NCBI RefSeq assembly: GCF_037126465.1
Contig: NC_088201.1
Coordinates: 128,960,665 to 129,024,664 of the forward strand
Length of the DNA stretch: 64,000 nt
Direction of reading: 5' to 3'
From: Ornithodoros turicata
Lineage: Eukaryota > Arthropoda > Arachnida > Ixodida > Argasidae
Program-made: the position numbers and the translations under genes
Shown: in pieces, positions 31,469-43,342 of the stretch
How positions within the stretch are numbered: position 1 is the stretch's first letter
How the letters are laid out: every line of letters starts with the position of its first letter
Notes under the pieces: generated by a model
Seen by the model: only the letters and a program-made list of their open reading frames with translations
Told to the model about the DNA's origin: nothing
Databases searched by the model: none

Positions 31469-32057
31469 TCAGTTGCATAGGTCGGCGGATAACCACACTT
31501 GGGCCAGCTTCGCAGTACATGACCGCACGTGTCCGTCTGGTAAGGTGTGCACTTTTAGCATTCTCGCGATCTTCCACATCTGCCGTGGAATCTTCTCGTC
31601 ATACAGAACGACTAGGTCGCCCTCTTGTATCTTCGAAGTGGGCCTATTCGGTGCCAAATGCGCAGACCATGTTTGTAATATATATTTTCCCTGCCGATCC
31701 AGTGTCTGTGCGTGGTGTTTCCATCTCCGTGTGAGTTCCTGTCTGCCAAATGTTGGCACGTGAGGTACACTCGCTTCTGGTGCTGCTGCGAGTCGTCTTC
31801 CAATTAAGAACTGGCCAGGGGTTAAAGGTTCCGGTTCGTTGGTTTTGGAAGAGATGAAGGTCAGTGGGCGTGAATTTACGATCTCTTCGACTTCGCGTAG
31901 AACTGTCGTGATCCCCTCGAAGGAGAGAAGTGCTCTTCTAAGAACTTTCCGGAGACATTCTTTTGCAGAACGTACCATGCGCTCCCAAAATCCTGCCCAC
32001 CATGCTGCCCTTTCCACTGTGTGCTTCCACTTTATGTTTTCTGTTGCGTAGAAGTCT
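31469..32057 (-). pseudogene. BEL/Pao integrase C-terminal fragment
   Basis: The frame reads ERAAWWAGFWERMVRSAKEC, LRKVLRRALLSFEGITTVL, EVEEIVNSRPLTFIS, LTPGQFLIGR and EGDLVVLYDEKIPRQMWKIA, ending at a stop at 31469. RAxWWxGxWERMVRSVKxxLRK and NSRPLT...LTPxxFLxG are diagnostic of Pao/BEL integrases. The first bases code for FYATENIKWKHTVE, but a TAA precedes them at about 32058 and the sequence beyond is unrelated, so the element is 5'-truncated. Only the last third of integrase remains and it cannot act alone. Confidence 0.85.
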
Positions 32058-33493
32058 TAAATTTCCGGGGCTCTAGGGCCTCTCACACCTTTTAGAGATC
32101 CCGAGAAACTTGTTTAAAGGAACCATGAAAGGATATTTGACAAGCCCACGATCATTTTTAATTTTTGTTCCCCTGTAGTAAAGCATTCACTCTGTGAACT
32201 ATGAAGTTGTAAGTGGTTCAAATAGCGAAGATATTCTATATTAACAACGGGCGTGAACGGCATCTGCTATGGCACGCCTCCGAGGTGAACTGGTCGTGAC
32301 ATCATAGACAGAACATGTTGCCGATTCGTGGATGGGCTTTTGCGTGCAAACTGCAGAATTTGCAAACAAGCTTGCATGCTTCGCCATGAAATATGTTTTA
32401 ATTTGACCTGGAGAGAAGATTTTATGTAAACGTTGACACAGAGTCCTACGACAAATGTAATATAGCCGTTGAGTGTCAGCATGGTTACCGGAGAACGTTT
32501 TCCTCTTTGTACTTCTTCGTCAGAACATACCTCCGTCGAGCTGGTGAGCACCGAACGATCCTTAGACGCTGTGTGTGTCGCATAACCTCTTCCTCCATTG
32601 CTCACAATTTGCCTTTCGCTATATTTTAAGTGATTTACGATTTAGATACACGACGTCGTTTTTGTCCAAACCGAAACCATGCGCCCACATGGTCCTGCCG
32701 GGTGTGTCGTCCTCGTCGTTCACAGTTGGCTGAGAGAATTGGATGGCGATGACGTAAGGCCGCTTCGAAGGCACGCCCACGCCCAGCCGTCACGCCCTGC
32801 TATTTTTGTTGCCCTGTTATTTTGAACCGTTTAAACCTTACATGTTTTCCTCTTTCACTTTGGCGTTCGCCGTTCCCAGCAGTTGTGGTTGTAAGTTATA
32901 ACTGTGTCAGAGACGTTGCAGCTCGAATATGTGAAATTCGGTGTGGAAATAATTCATACTTTTAGGAAGGCTCTTCGGACTGAACGCATTTGGTAGTAGG
33001 CCCACCCACACGAACGCAAGAGATGCTTCTGGATACGGTAAGGCTTGACGTAAAGGCTGCATCACCGATAGTACATGGTACTTAGAGTGGTTGGTTGGGA
33101 ATGACAGCGGCGAACGGGCTTGGTTGCGAGAAGATGTAGAACCTCAACGGAACATAGCCGAAAAACCGACCAAAGCTGTTGAACGGGAGCAATAGCCACC
33201 TTCTGTGCAAGTGCAACAAGAAGACCGCGAAGATGTGCTTGGGACGCGCAGAGGCCGGCGACGGAGTGCGCGGTGTGACTGCACCTATGTCGCACGATGC
33301 GGGAAAACCAGGCATATCGAGACCCCGATCCGGCATCTTCAACAAGTCCTCGACGGCAGAGTGTGCGGCTGCTTGCAGGATCATTCGCATCTCACGGGGA
33401 AGGTACTGCAAGAGCTACACATTGAGAACGAAATCATTGATGGCGACAGGCCTCATAAGCTCGCGCAAACGTCGCAACACACTATAGGAGGAA
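32058..33493. other. No firm gene; overlapping open frames at 33080-33490
   Basis: At 33411-33082 the minus strand reads QYLPREMRMILQAAAHSAVE and DLLKMPDRG; the plus strand is open over the same bases. The region is GC-richer than its surroundings. I could not assign a family to either strand, and one in-frame stop (about 33412) precedes the minus-strand frame. Confidence 0.3.
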
Positions 33494-33545
33494 GTGGTGG
33501 TGGTGGCGTGCTATTTCCGAGCGATCTACCTGCCTGCCGACAGGC
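33494..33545 (+). repeat. Dispersed repeat family R1, copy C (partial)
   Basis: Reads GTGGTGGTGGCGTGCTATTT then CCGAGCGATCTACCTGCCTG, matching the minus-strand start of copy B at 7900. It ends after about 50 bases. Confidence 0.5.
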
Positions 33546-34809
33546 CGACGGTCTCATCTCATGAAAGATGTTGCTGAGAATGACATTGCTCAGAGATAAA
33601 CATCATAAGCTGTCCCAGAAAGCCATACGATATCTCGTGGTGGGGATGACTAAGATCGTTTACTTCCGCATCAGCCTCAGGTGACAAATAAATGAGAAAG
33701 CCTCAAAATAATGCAACGTCCTTCAGATTGTATGTCAGTTAGGGCGAACCATGACTGGGGATCCGACGGCGAGTAGCATGACAACAACGGGAAGGTTTTA
33801 TTGTCAACTGTAGGATGGGATGTAGAGCGAAGCGATTATCGTTCTAGGGAAGATGGCGTCGGGCAGTGTTCCTCTCGAGCCATCAATCCCCAAATTGTAG
33901 AGCTGGTTTTAATGATAGACTAATGTGCGCGCACGAAAAACGAAACTTCGGGCATGAATGGCAGAGACTGCGTGCCATGAGAGATTATGATAGCTACGAT
34001 GCGGCTGGGTATGCAGAAGGTTTGTACTTTATTATTAGGCAGTACATAACTTTGAAACTAATCCGGAATCTCCCGAACTATCGTCAGTGTCAGTTTGCCA
34101 ACGGTAAAGCCACTTTTATCCCAAGGATGTGCGAACTGGTGATTCAAAGTTCGCGGTTTATCCGTGTGGTGGGGACATTTTACGTGTACGGAATGACAGA
34201 CAAGATACGTACCCTGTCAATAAGATTGCAATGTCTTCTGTTCTTCCAGTTACTCTGTCTTGTTGCCGGAATCTGTCCAACGTCCTTGAATCGTCCAGGT
34301 AGGTCTGACCGGCTCTAACGGTTTCTGACACAAGATCCGAATTCCCTTTCTATTACAAAATGGAAAATGATTGTAATCAGCAAAAACATAATGCAAAAAG
34401 TGTCATGCAAAAATTGTCATGCTCAGTGTCATATCGCCATTAATTAACAAACAATTAATGTGCAGTAATGCGTGAAACCCCACGATATGATTTCGGAAGA
34501 AGTGTATCGCTGATAAGCTATACCGGTTGTGTTGGGAAGTGGCCCTTATTTCATTTCGATCTATTTACTATACAGGAAAATCCTGGGAGACGGAACGTCA
34601 TGGGGGGAGTGGGGAGAGTATGCACAAAAACTCAAGTTCGCATACAATAACAAAGTCAATGTTATTAAGAGTATTCGCGTTTTTCGCCAGATCGACGACA
34701 CAACTCGGCACTAGCCGATCCAGGTTCCCACGGCCAACCCCGCGTTCACCTGCGGAGTACTTGCTGCTTTTCGCGTGGGTCACTGAGCTGCACCTGTATT
34801 TTGCTGCTG
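33546..34809. other. No recognisable gene; one unassigned 150-codon frame
   Basis: The plus strand is open from 33866 to 34318 (NRPGRSDRL at its end, a hydrophobic LLFFQLLCLVAGI near the end). I find no motif and no splice support, and it could be chance. Confidence 0.25.
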
Positions 34810-34814
34810 AAATC

Positions 34815-35060
34815 ATGGATGAAGGAACCAGTTCAGACAATGGCCATCAAAACAAACCAAACGACTTGTGTTCTGTCCCACAATGCGACTCTGCGCGCCG
34901 AGGGAACCAGGAGTTTGTCCTTCCGCGATTTCTTCTTTCCACACAACGAATACCGCCTACTTTGACACATCCTCGGAAGAGATGGATTGAGCGATCCAAA
35001 AGAAGCAATCCTGTTACATCGGCAATGATTGTGTGTGTGTGTGTGTGTGTGTGGCAGAGG
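34815..35060 (+). pseudogene. Weak THAP-like zinc-finger candidate next to a (TG)n tract
   Basis: From an ATG at 34815 the frame reads CSVPQCDSARRGNQ and later HPRKRWIERSKRSNP, then enters a (TG)n microsatellite at 35032-35053. THAP domains begin with C-x2-4-C and have a P and R-x-x-W in this spacing, and a C-x2-H pair should follow where the microsatellite lies. The fit is partial, so the call is tentative; chance is possible. Confidence 0.25.
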
Positions 35061-36884
35061 TCGGTACTGCCTACATATGTGATGAACGTTCTTTCTTTCC
35101 TTTCTTTTTTCTGAAGCACTCTTCTGTGCAGCTGACGTCAGGAAGAGAAGCAAACCCTTGTCTAGGCAAAACAACACAAGTTTGTTTCAAAGTTCAGTAG
35201 CCATTATGTGTAAGAAAGCGCAAGGGAAAGCGCGAAAACGTAGACCCAGTCAGTTTTGGAACTGTGCATATGAATCAGCGCGTCAAATCACTTGGGAAAG
35301 AATGCAGAAATAATGTGACGTTTCGTTAAGGGCTCCGCAAAACATGCTAACCAGCAGCACACTGACGTCGCAACACCCTGTAAATTCCAAACTACATTCC
35401 TATCTGCGCTACAGACTTAGAAGATGTCATCTGTAAGACAGCATCACGAGAGCTGTCGTGTGCTTGCATGTCTCTGACATTCTTGCAGAGCATGGCACTT
35501 GCTGTTTGCTATTTCGGCGTGGTAAGAAGTAAACGTGAAATTCGCCTTTACGGAGTGTGTTTGATCAAACACGACGGAACTTCGGAAATAATACGCGAAC
35601 TATGGTCTTCTCGTTGGAAACTTCGGTTACGCCGGCGAGAAATAAAACAGCAATATTTAATGCTCGTAAGCATTCAATGATTCGAGAATCAACATTGCAG
35701 TTCAGAAATCTGAAAATCGAAACTAAGCTACAACCTGTATACGTCCACCATATTGCAGTTTAGATGCGCCACCTACAGGTCATGCAAAGCGCGAGTAGGC
35801 GATATTGTGCGGCTCCGATAAGGCACTGAAGGAATGAGTGGAAGAAATATCCATTTTGAACGGAATACAGGTTGCAGCTTAGGTTGCCGTTTTACGTCGC
35901 GAGACAGCTGTGATGAATTGAAGAAATTGTGAGAACGAGACATGAACAGTGGAAGATAAAGATAAGAAGATAAAAAGAAGATAAAATAACCCGTCTGTTC
36001 TCAAAGAGAGGGGTCGCGTTGTGCTCTTTTATGACAATTTATAACCATTCTGTGCCCTTGACTCACAATCCATCCAGACTACAGCATGTACAAATAACTT
36101 CACACAATGGTGCTCTCCAGATTCCCTCTAGAGGACACCCCTCGAAGGACTGACAAAACCCACGAACAATAGAACGCTAAACGGGGTGTGAAGATCACTC
36201 AGCTGAGTAGTTTGGAAACATGTGGGTTTCTTTTTAGTCATCACCCCGGAGACAACGGCTAAGAACTGAGCAGTGAGTGGCTGATTTAGAGTAATTTTTA
36301 GAGCAATTAATTTCGGTTTACATATCTCATGCTTGGTGCAGAGTAACAACGTGCTCGTTCGCTCATCTATCCCACTGTAAATTACATGTATATCAGCCTG
36401 GTTCACGCACGGCGGTGGCGGAAGATAAGGAACAGACAAACGAGAAGCTTCGGTGTATTCGCCGTCATCACTATAAAGGTGCGCTTCGCGGCGGGTCCTT
36501 ATCTTCTGTCACCCCTGTCGGCGTGTCGTAGTTATCAGATGCAGAAGACCGCGGAGCCAAGTCCAGCCAAAGACAAGCACGATTCTCGCGGATAAGTTAG
36601 AGGCTCGGACAGAACTGCTTTGGACACCGAAGGGACAGAACCTTGGAGCTGCTTGGAAAACATGACAGATCCTCTCTGTTATGTGCCATTAAAACATATT
36701 TTGGTTTGCTAAACCCCGGTTCTGCATTCATCTCCGCTTTTACTACTGCCGTGTGTGAACCAGGCGGACGAACACATAATTGGAAGGCGGATAGCTGAGC
36801 GCAAGAGGGTATCGGTATGGTGCTCCGCGCAACAAATACGTAAATCGAAACAAATTAATTGTGCTCTACGAATCATTAAGTATA
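35061..36884. other. No recognisable gene; SINE scrap at 35888-35920
   Basis: At 35888-35920 GTTTTACGTCGCGAGACAGC matches the 3' end of the SINE at 25446-25697 (minus orientation). Everything else is unassigned, including short frames on both strands. Confidence 0.4.
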
Positions 36885-37761
36885 CAGGATGTCCCAGAAA
36901 ACGTGTCATTGAATTATAATAAAAAAACTATACGACCTAGAATCATGCGGTCAACGGCATTTGTTCTTTCTAGGTTTTTGCCACCTGGTGATGTGAAGGT
37001 CGTGCAACATAAGTTTAATTATGTGAATTTTTGTGAACTGAAGTTGGAAATTTGCCAAGTAAAGGTTACTTTTTTTACCGCACTAATGTGAAGAGCGTGT
37101 CTAATTTATTCAACTTAATAATAATTGACATAATCAGGGGCTATCCCATCAGAAAAAATAGCCGAAGATCATGCTCTACGGAGCTAGCGCGCGACAAATT
37201 TTTCGGCGCAATCCTTGTCAGTCCGACGAAAGGCGGTTGGAAACCCAACCCACACCTGCAACGCAGAAGGAGATAACACAGGTATGGCTTATAGCGCCCG
37301 ACTTTCGCTGGGATTGCACTTTCCCTCTCCTAATTTCAGGAACTGTCACTTTTTCTACTATCACTCTGTGGGCCGGGTTTGGGCCGGGTTTGGGCCGGGG
37401 CCTTTCGTCGGACTGAGAGCGATTGCGCTCAAAAAGTCGTCGCGCGTTATGGTTCGGTGTTACGAAAAGCATGATGTTCGGCTATTTTTTCCGATGGGAT
37501 TGCTCGTGGATATCACTGTTAATTATCATGAATTTGAGTGAATTCGGCACGCTGTTCATATTGGTGGGGTAAAAAAGTGACCCTTACTTGGAAAATTTCC
37601 GAGTTCAGTTCGCAAATATTTACATAATTACACTTACGATACATGACATTCACATCAGGAGTTGGCAGAAACCTAGTAAGAACAAATGCCGTTGACCGCA
37701 TGATTCTAGGTGGCGTAGTTTTTTTATTGTAATTCAATGACACGTTTTCTGGGACACCCTG
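36885..37761. mobile_element. 877-bp palindromic DNA element, CAGGGTGTCCCA ends
   Basis: The left end reads CAGGATGTCCCAGAAAACGT and the inverted right end CAGGGTGTCCCAGAAAACGT. Arms of about 400 bp pair almost to the centre; inside pairing includes AGAATCATGCGGTCAACGGC, GAAAAAATAGCCGAA and AGTCCGACGAAAGG. TA borders both ends (36883-36884, 37762-37763). Near the centre GGGCCGGGTTT is repeated in tandem (37371-37402). No transposase frame survives. The ends resemble those of 48706-49610. The superfamily is not determined; TA flanks fit Tc1/mariner-like elements. Confidence 0.8.
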
Positions 37762-39494
37762 TAGATACGTCTATGTTTTCGGTAACCTCTTTTTGTAGAA
37801 AGTTCCGGTCAGTAAAACACAGGTTCCGGAAGCGCAAAGTAAACTTTAAAAATTGGGAGCGTATGCATAGGAGCCACTCGCTGCTTAGTTCGTGGCCAAT
37901 GTGTCAGGAATGCTCACTGTAAAGAAAGCATTTCCATAGCGCCACCTGTTTACAAACTGTTCAGCCGAACTGTTCAACCTTCGTGAATCACCCGGCAGGC
38001 ATAAGCAACTACATGATTAATGAATACGAGAAAAAATATTGCCCAGTATTGGCAGTATTCAACAGCCCTGGTTAGCCACTGGTTCAGTAAAGCCTGGTTC
38101 AAGTTGATCACGTCAGACTTTCGTCCGCCAATCACAAACCACCGCCCTTTTCTACTAACCCCGCTGCCGTGATTCACATGGCGGCCTCCATGGGGCTTGT
38201 GTTTACAGCGCATGCGTATTTGAACGCACATTACTCGGAGCTATTTGCGACCGGTAGGCCTAATCTACGGCACGCCGAAAATTTTTCGGCGAATTGGAAG
38301 CAAGTTTTGACTCGTAAAGCTACTATAGAAGCGTTCGTAAGGCGGATGCTGTCGCACTCAAAATCAAGGCTCGGAACCGTTATTTTTTGGGTTTCGGTTC
38401 AAGTTCCGGCTCAAGTTTATCGGCTGGGTTCGGGTTCGGGTTCAGCGCAATGAAAATAACGGTTTCAACCGGTTTACGCGTGCTGTACAAATCAGTGTAC
38501 CATATGTGAGAGGTAATATCGGGTTCCGGCGACGGCTTGCTCCTCGTTCCTATCTCTTACTACGTCGCCTCTACACGTCGTAGGTACAAAGTACCATGCA
38601 GTTCACAGCAGATCATCCTTTACTGTGCTGAAAAGTGTCAAGAAATGGCGTACAGCGTACCATTGAACTCCACTACGAAGGACTATCGCCAATTTCTAAA
38701 GAAAAAAAAAGAAGGAAGAAAGCGGTCACGTAGTAGCTAGGAGTATCTCAGAATCGCATGCGCAGGCCGGCACGCTGATCCCCGTCGAAAAGAGGGCGAG
38801 TGGCCGCTCCTGTGTTCCCTTCCTCCATACTCTGGACCACACGCCAACCTCTTTCCCGTGGTCGCTAGAGGTCTGCGTTGCCTGTGGGTGTCGCTGTGAA
38901 CTATGAAAATCTACATCGCCTTCACACCGCGACGCTGAATGAATGGAAGCAGCCGAGGCAACAACGTAAAGTGTAGTTGTCGTATAGCACGATTCTTTTT
39001 TTTTTTTAATATCTCGAGTCACAAGGATATACCGGGATGTCGTAAACGTTTTTGGAGGTGAGGCTGTAGGAGGTGCATAGACTCATCACTTCTTGGTTTA
39101 TCAATTTGTCGGCTCTATGAATGCGGCAAAATTCGGAGTTATGCAGGGAACTGGTGCACGGCAGTCGAGTGGGAAAGCACAGGCGTTTTTACAGCCTCTC
39201 GGACCGGATACCGCTTCATACGCCAGTGTTACAATCTGAATTGAAGGTCACGTCACGATAGCCACTGACATTATGCGTTATATAGCGCGGATAGATTAAT
39301 GCAGAATAATCTATTCACTAACGAAATTGTTGTTCTTTGTAACTTTACTATACTTCGCATAACCACGGAAACTTGTCTCCACCTGAGGTTATCTAGGCTG
39401 CTAGTTTTGTAGGCACCCAGGTGTTGGAAGCGCAGCTGCATCAGGGAGTCAACCTGAAGAAATTGTCACATTTCGTCTCAAGTCAACTAAACGT
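37762..39494. other. No recognisable gene; small inverted repeat at 38376-38465
   Basis: GGAACCGTTATTTT (about 38379) and AAAATAACGGTTTC (about 38452) are inverted, enclosing GGGTTC-type short repeats. A poly-T tract lies at 38996-39008. Nothing else supportable. Confidence 0.4.
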
Positions 39495-39556
39495 GTCTTG
39501 CCCATCGCAAAGAGGAAGGGGGTATGTTTTTTACAAAAAGAGGCAAAAAGCAAAGG

Positions 39557-40997
39557 TCAGCCAGGCAGAAGCCGACTTGCTATTCCTTGTACAAAGGAGG
39601 AAGAAAAAACAGAAACAGTAAAGGAGAAAGACGCAAGCGGCACATGTGCAGCAGGGGGGCATGAGTACAAGATCGCTAAGAGGCAGTCCAGGAGCCCAGA
39701 GTCACTCAGGAAGCATATTAGCGCTCTGGTAACAGCCCATTGCTTCTGCCCTACAGGGCCCAGTAGGGTGGCCAAAGAGAGGTCTCTGTGCCCCAGGGCA
39801 GATAGGCGGTGCGTGAGTGCAGTCCGAGGAGCTGCATATCTTGGACAGGTCAAGAGTAAATGATGGGTGTCGGCGTCGGTGGAGCAGGAGGGGCACGCCG
39901 AAGAAGGACACTGCTTGATCTTGAACAGGAACGATGGAGTACGGGCAACATTCACGCGAAGACGATGGAGAGCTGACTCTTCTTTTCGAGACAGCTGCAG
40001 CGACACAGTGAAGGCCATCTTCGGGTCAATGCGGTGGAGGAGGGTGTTGGCTGCGACAGTATATTTTCCATGAAAAGGCAGGTGTCGAAGGAAAAGCGCC
40101 GGCGGATGTGTATGCGGCAGACGGATGGTGATAACAGGATGACAGTGTTGCACTCAGCTGCGCCATGAGCGCGCCTCGCTGCTGTGTCGGCACGTGTGTT
40201 TCCCGGCAAGCCGATGTGGCTTGGCACCCACTGAAACCACACGTAGTGGCGGGAGGTGACGAGGAGGTTGTGCACAATCAGGATCAGTGAGCGGATGTCA
40301 GAAACAACTTGCGAGTGAGGCGAAGACAGTGCCTCCAGCGCCGACTTGCTGTGTCCAGCTTCCAGGTGGACGAGAGGATACAAGCTTCAGTGCTTCGTGA
40401 ATGGCTACAAGTCCGCTTCGGTGGACAACGTTTCGTGGGGAAGCTTGAAGGCTTGTTCGTTTCGGAAGGGAGGAACAGTGCTGCTGTGGAGACGCCCGCG
40501 AAGACGGAGCCGTCGGTATATATTTGCAGTCGCTGGCTGTGTAGGGCGTCCAGGTGCTCCACCACGAGGTACCGCAGGACAGGCGGGGGATGGTCGTTTT
40601 TTGCTCGTGATGGCAGGGATATGTGTGTACACAGTGGGTGTGACCATCGACCACATTGGTGGGGTGTAAGGCGAAGTAGACGCAGTTGATTGGACCAACA
40701 CCTTCAGTCGCCGGGCAGCGGCACGAATGCCGACGCAGGCCAGTCATGGTCGATTTCCCACAAGTGGTGGGCGGGATGACGAGTAAGTTATCGTGAGTAG
40801 GCGCGAAGGGTTTCCACGTCGCGCAGAATGTGTGCTGGAGATTCCTTTCCCTCTGCTAGGACCAGGTATGTCTCTGTCGTTTTGGGAATACCCAGGCAGA
40901 CGCGCAGGCTGCGGGCCTGGATGTTGAGGAGCTCGCGCTCATTGGCTTTGCTTACGGCGTGGAGGACTGGGAGGCTGTTCCTCAGGGTTCCGGTCAC
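39557..40997 (-). pseudogene. LINE ORF2 C-terminal part with RNase H and zinc knuckle
   Basis: In broken frames: LLNIQARSLRVCLGIPKT at 40930-40870, YTDGSVFAGVSTAA (RNase H start, D) near 40510, WVPSHIGLPGNTRADTAARR near 40210 (H and D of RNase H), and CPSCSTDADTHHLLLTC near 39870, a C-terminal CCHC motif of I/R1/Jockey elements. The end of the coding region is the stop at 39557. Confidence 0.78.
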
Positions 40998-41027
40998 CAG
41001 GGAGGTGTGGACGAGCTTAAGGTCGGT

Positions 41028-42660
41028 TCAGGTATGGCCCCATGACGTTCCAGAGATCCGTCGCAGGACATTGACGAGGACAGACAGCTGGGAGGAGAGA
41101 GCTTTGATACGTTTGCACCAGGTGAGGCCCCAGTCGATTATAATGCCCAGATACTTGTGGTGTGGCACGAACTCCACCGGCAAACCTGCAACCCGTAGCG
41201 GGAACTGGCGGAATGGTTGGGGCGTAAACGCCATGGCGACCGTCTTGGATAATGAAACAGACAGTCCCCGGTCGGAAAGATACAGGACAACATCAAGGGC
41301 TCCTTGCAGGCGTCGCTGAATCGCGTCACGGCGCGTACCGGAGGTCCACAGGCATATGTCGTCGGCGTAGATGGTGATACTGACGTTGCCTCGGAGGTGA
41401 GCTGGTAGGGAGGCCATGACAACGTTGAACAGAAGAGGGCTGGGGAACTACCTTGCGGAACGCCGCGGCGGCAGGGAAGGATTGGGTGTCCCCTTCCGTA
41501 GTTCGCACAATTAAAGACCTGTCCGATAGGAAGTCCTGAATTCACGACAGCATCCGCCCCCCCCCCCCCCGCCAGCCTCTTGGAGTGTCGTCACAACAGT
41601 ACTGTGGAGTACGCTGTTTGTAAGCCTTCAGAACGTCGAGGAAGACAGCGGCGGTATGTAGGCCTTCAGATCGGGCTTGCTGCGCGGAGGAGGTGACGGC
41701 GATGGCATTGTCAACGGCAGATCTACCTTGTCTGAATCCGGCCCTCACCTGCGGGAAGAAGCCCGTACTTTCAAGGTACCAGGCGAGGCGCTAATGGACC
41801 ATTCTCTCGAAAGTCTTCCCGATGCAGCTGGTAAGGGCAATTGGCCTAAATGAATCGATGTTGTGTGGTGATTTGCCCGGCTTTAAGATTGGGATTACCA
41901 TCGCACATTTCCATTCTGTCGGGATGTAACCGGCTACCCAGGACGCGTTTTTTCTGAGCGCCTTGTAAGACACATGGTCCACGCCTGGCGAGGTATGCAT
42001 GCGTGTATTCTCCAGCGCAGATTCACGTTCAGCAAGGGAGAATGGAATGTCTAGGAGAGGTTCGCTCGACGACTCCAGAACTACGGGGATGTTCTTGGAC
42101 GAGGCTAGTGAGTTGGTGGGGGCTGAGGCGAGACGGTCGCAGTACTCCTCCGCTAGTTCGAGTTCCTGACGCCCGGAGGCAAGCGAAAGCGATCGAAATG
42201 GGCGGCGCTGAGTGACGGGCACATGGAGCCCTTTGAGCACGGACCACAGCCGAGACAGCGGCCTGCGCGGCGACAGTGAAGTCCCAAAGTTCCGCCAGTG
42301 GGTACGTGCCAGTTTGACCAGGTGCCTGTGGACAGCCTTCTGTACACGTCGCGCCTCAGACGTGTGTTCCGGCAGACGAGTGCGACGGGCGCATCGTTCC
42401 GCGCGGCGGCGCAGCCTCTCGTACTCCGTATCGACGGCTGTGAACTTTTCCGGTATCCGCGCAACGCTGGTGGAGGACTGCGCGGCAGGAACGACTGTTT
42501 GAGAGAAGTACCTTTCATTCATCGACATGGAGTCTGCGAAGTCAGTCCCCAGAGCAGATCTGTAGGACGCCCAGTCAGTACGCTTGACGCACCCTGCGGA
42601 GCGCTGCTCCATTCTGGAGTGCCGAATGTTGACCACGGCAGGCAGGTGATCGCTGCCCAT
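41028..42660 (-). pseudogene. LINE ORF2 reverse transcriptase region
   Basis: From 42660 to 41791 the frame includes HTSPGVDHVSYKALR, IPTEWKCAMVIPILKPGK and SFRPIALTSCIGKTFERMV. Then in shifted frames: MRAGFRQGRSAVDNAIAV, AAVFLDVLKAYK (motif A; D of KAYD is lost), CRRGVPQGSSPALF, and SITIYADDICLW, the intact YADD catalytic box, followed by SDRGLSVSLSKT and HHKYLGIIIDWGLTW. A C-run at about 41562-41575 marks one of the shifts. The active site residues at YADD remain, but the protein could not be made. Confidence 0.85.
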
Positions 42661-43294
42661 CGTGTCAGCGTCGACTTGCCACCTGGAGATCGCGCAATGG
42701 AGGCCGAGGCCACAGTCAGGTCCAAGCAGGACGAAAGGAGAGTCGACTGCACAAACGTTGGAGAGCCGTCGTTTAGGATATGGAGGTCGCGTTCTTCAAA
42801 CAGGGCAGCCATGCGACCGCCACGTGTGTCTGTGCGCATACTTCCCCAGACGACATTTTGTGCGTTGAGATCACCACAGAGCAGGTAAGGGGGGAGGGAC
42901 GCTCTCTAGTAGCGCCGCTGTCTCGCGCACATTGTAAGCAACAGCTGGCGGTACGCACAGTGAGATGGAGGTGAACACAACCTCACCCAAGCTAACGGTG
43001 CAGCAGGCGTATTCGCCCACTCCTGTGCAAGGAACAGCTCTCTTTACTGCCGGACCGGACGAAGAGTGCGGCACGGCTTGTCCTTTCTGGGGAGCGCGAG
43101 GTGAAGGTAATGTAGTTCGACACGCGGAAATGTCCATTGATGCCACACTCCGAGATACACATTAAATGAAACTTCTGCCGCCATGCGAACTGGCGAAAAT
43201 CAGACGTTTTAGAACGAAAGCTTCTTGCGTTCCACTGGAAGACTATGGTCGTTCGGTGCTGCAGGGGAGGGGAGTGCGTTGCTCTTCTGTCCAT
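42519..43294 (-). pseudogene. LINE ORF2 AP-type endonuclease region
   Basis: Several frames are needed. From 43294: IVFQWNARSFRSKTSDF, with the N-x-R-S motif, and LMCISECGI where active enzymes have xxSE. Near 42860: GDLNAQNVVWGS, the catalytic G-D-x-N-A-x-x-x-W-G. Then LLSSCLDLTVAS, and MGSDHLPAVV at 42660, the S-D-H motif. The arrangement fits APE-like endonucleases that nick the target for priming. Confidence 0.75.
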
Positions 43295-43342
43295 GCAGGG
43301 TGCGTGCGTGCGATCAATGGAGAAGCCAACGGCTTAGGCTAC

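Noticed and set aside
33082..33564. Overlapping open frames with a possible histone-like C-terminal pattern
   Set aside because: Only LP-x-E and a few residues agree; no histone fold motif is present on either strand.
34815..35060. THAP domain as a firm call
   Set aside because: Only half of the zinc ligands fit and the rest is replaced by a TG repeat; kept only as a weak candidate.
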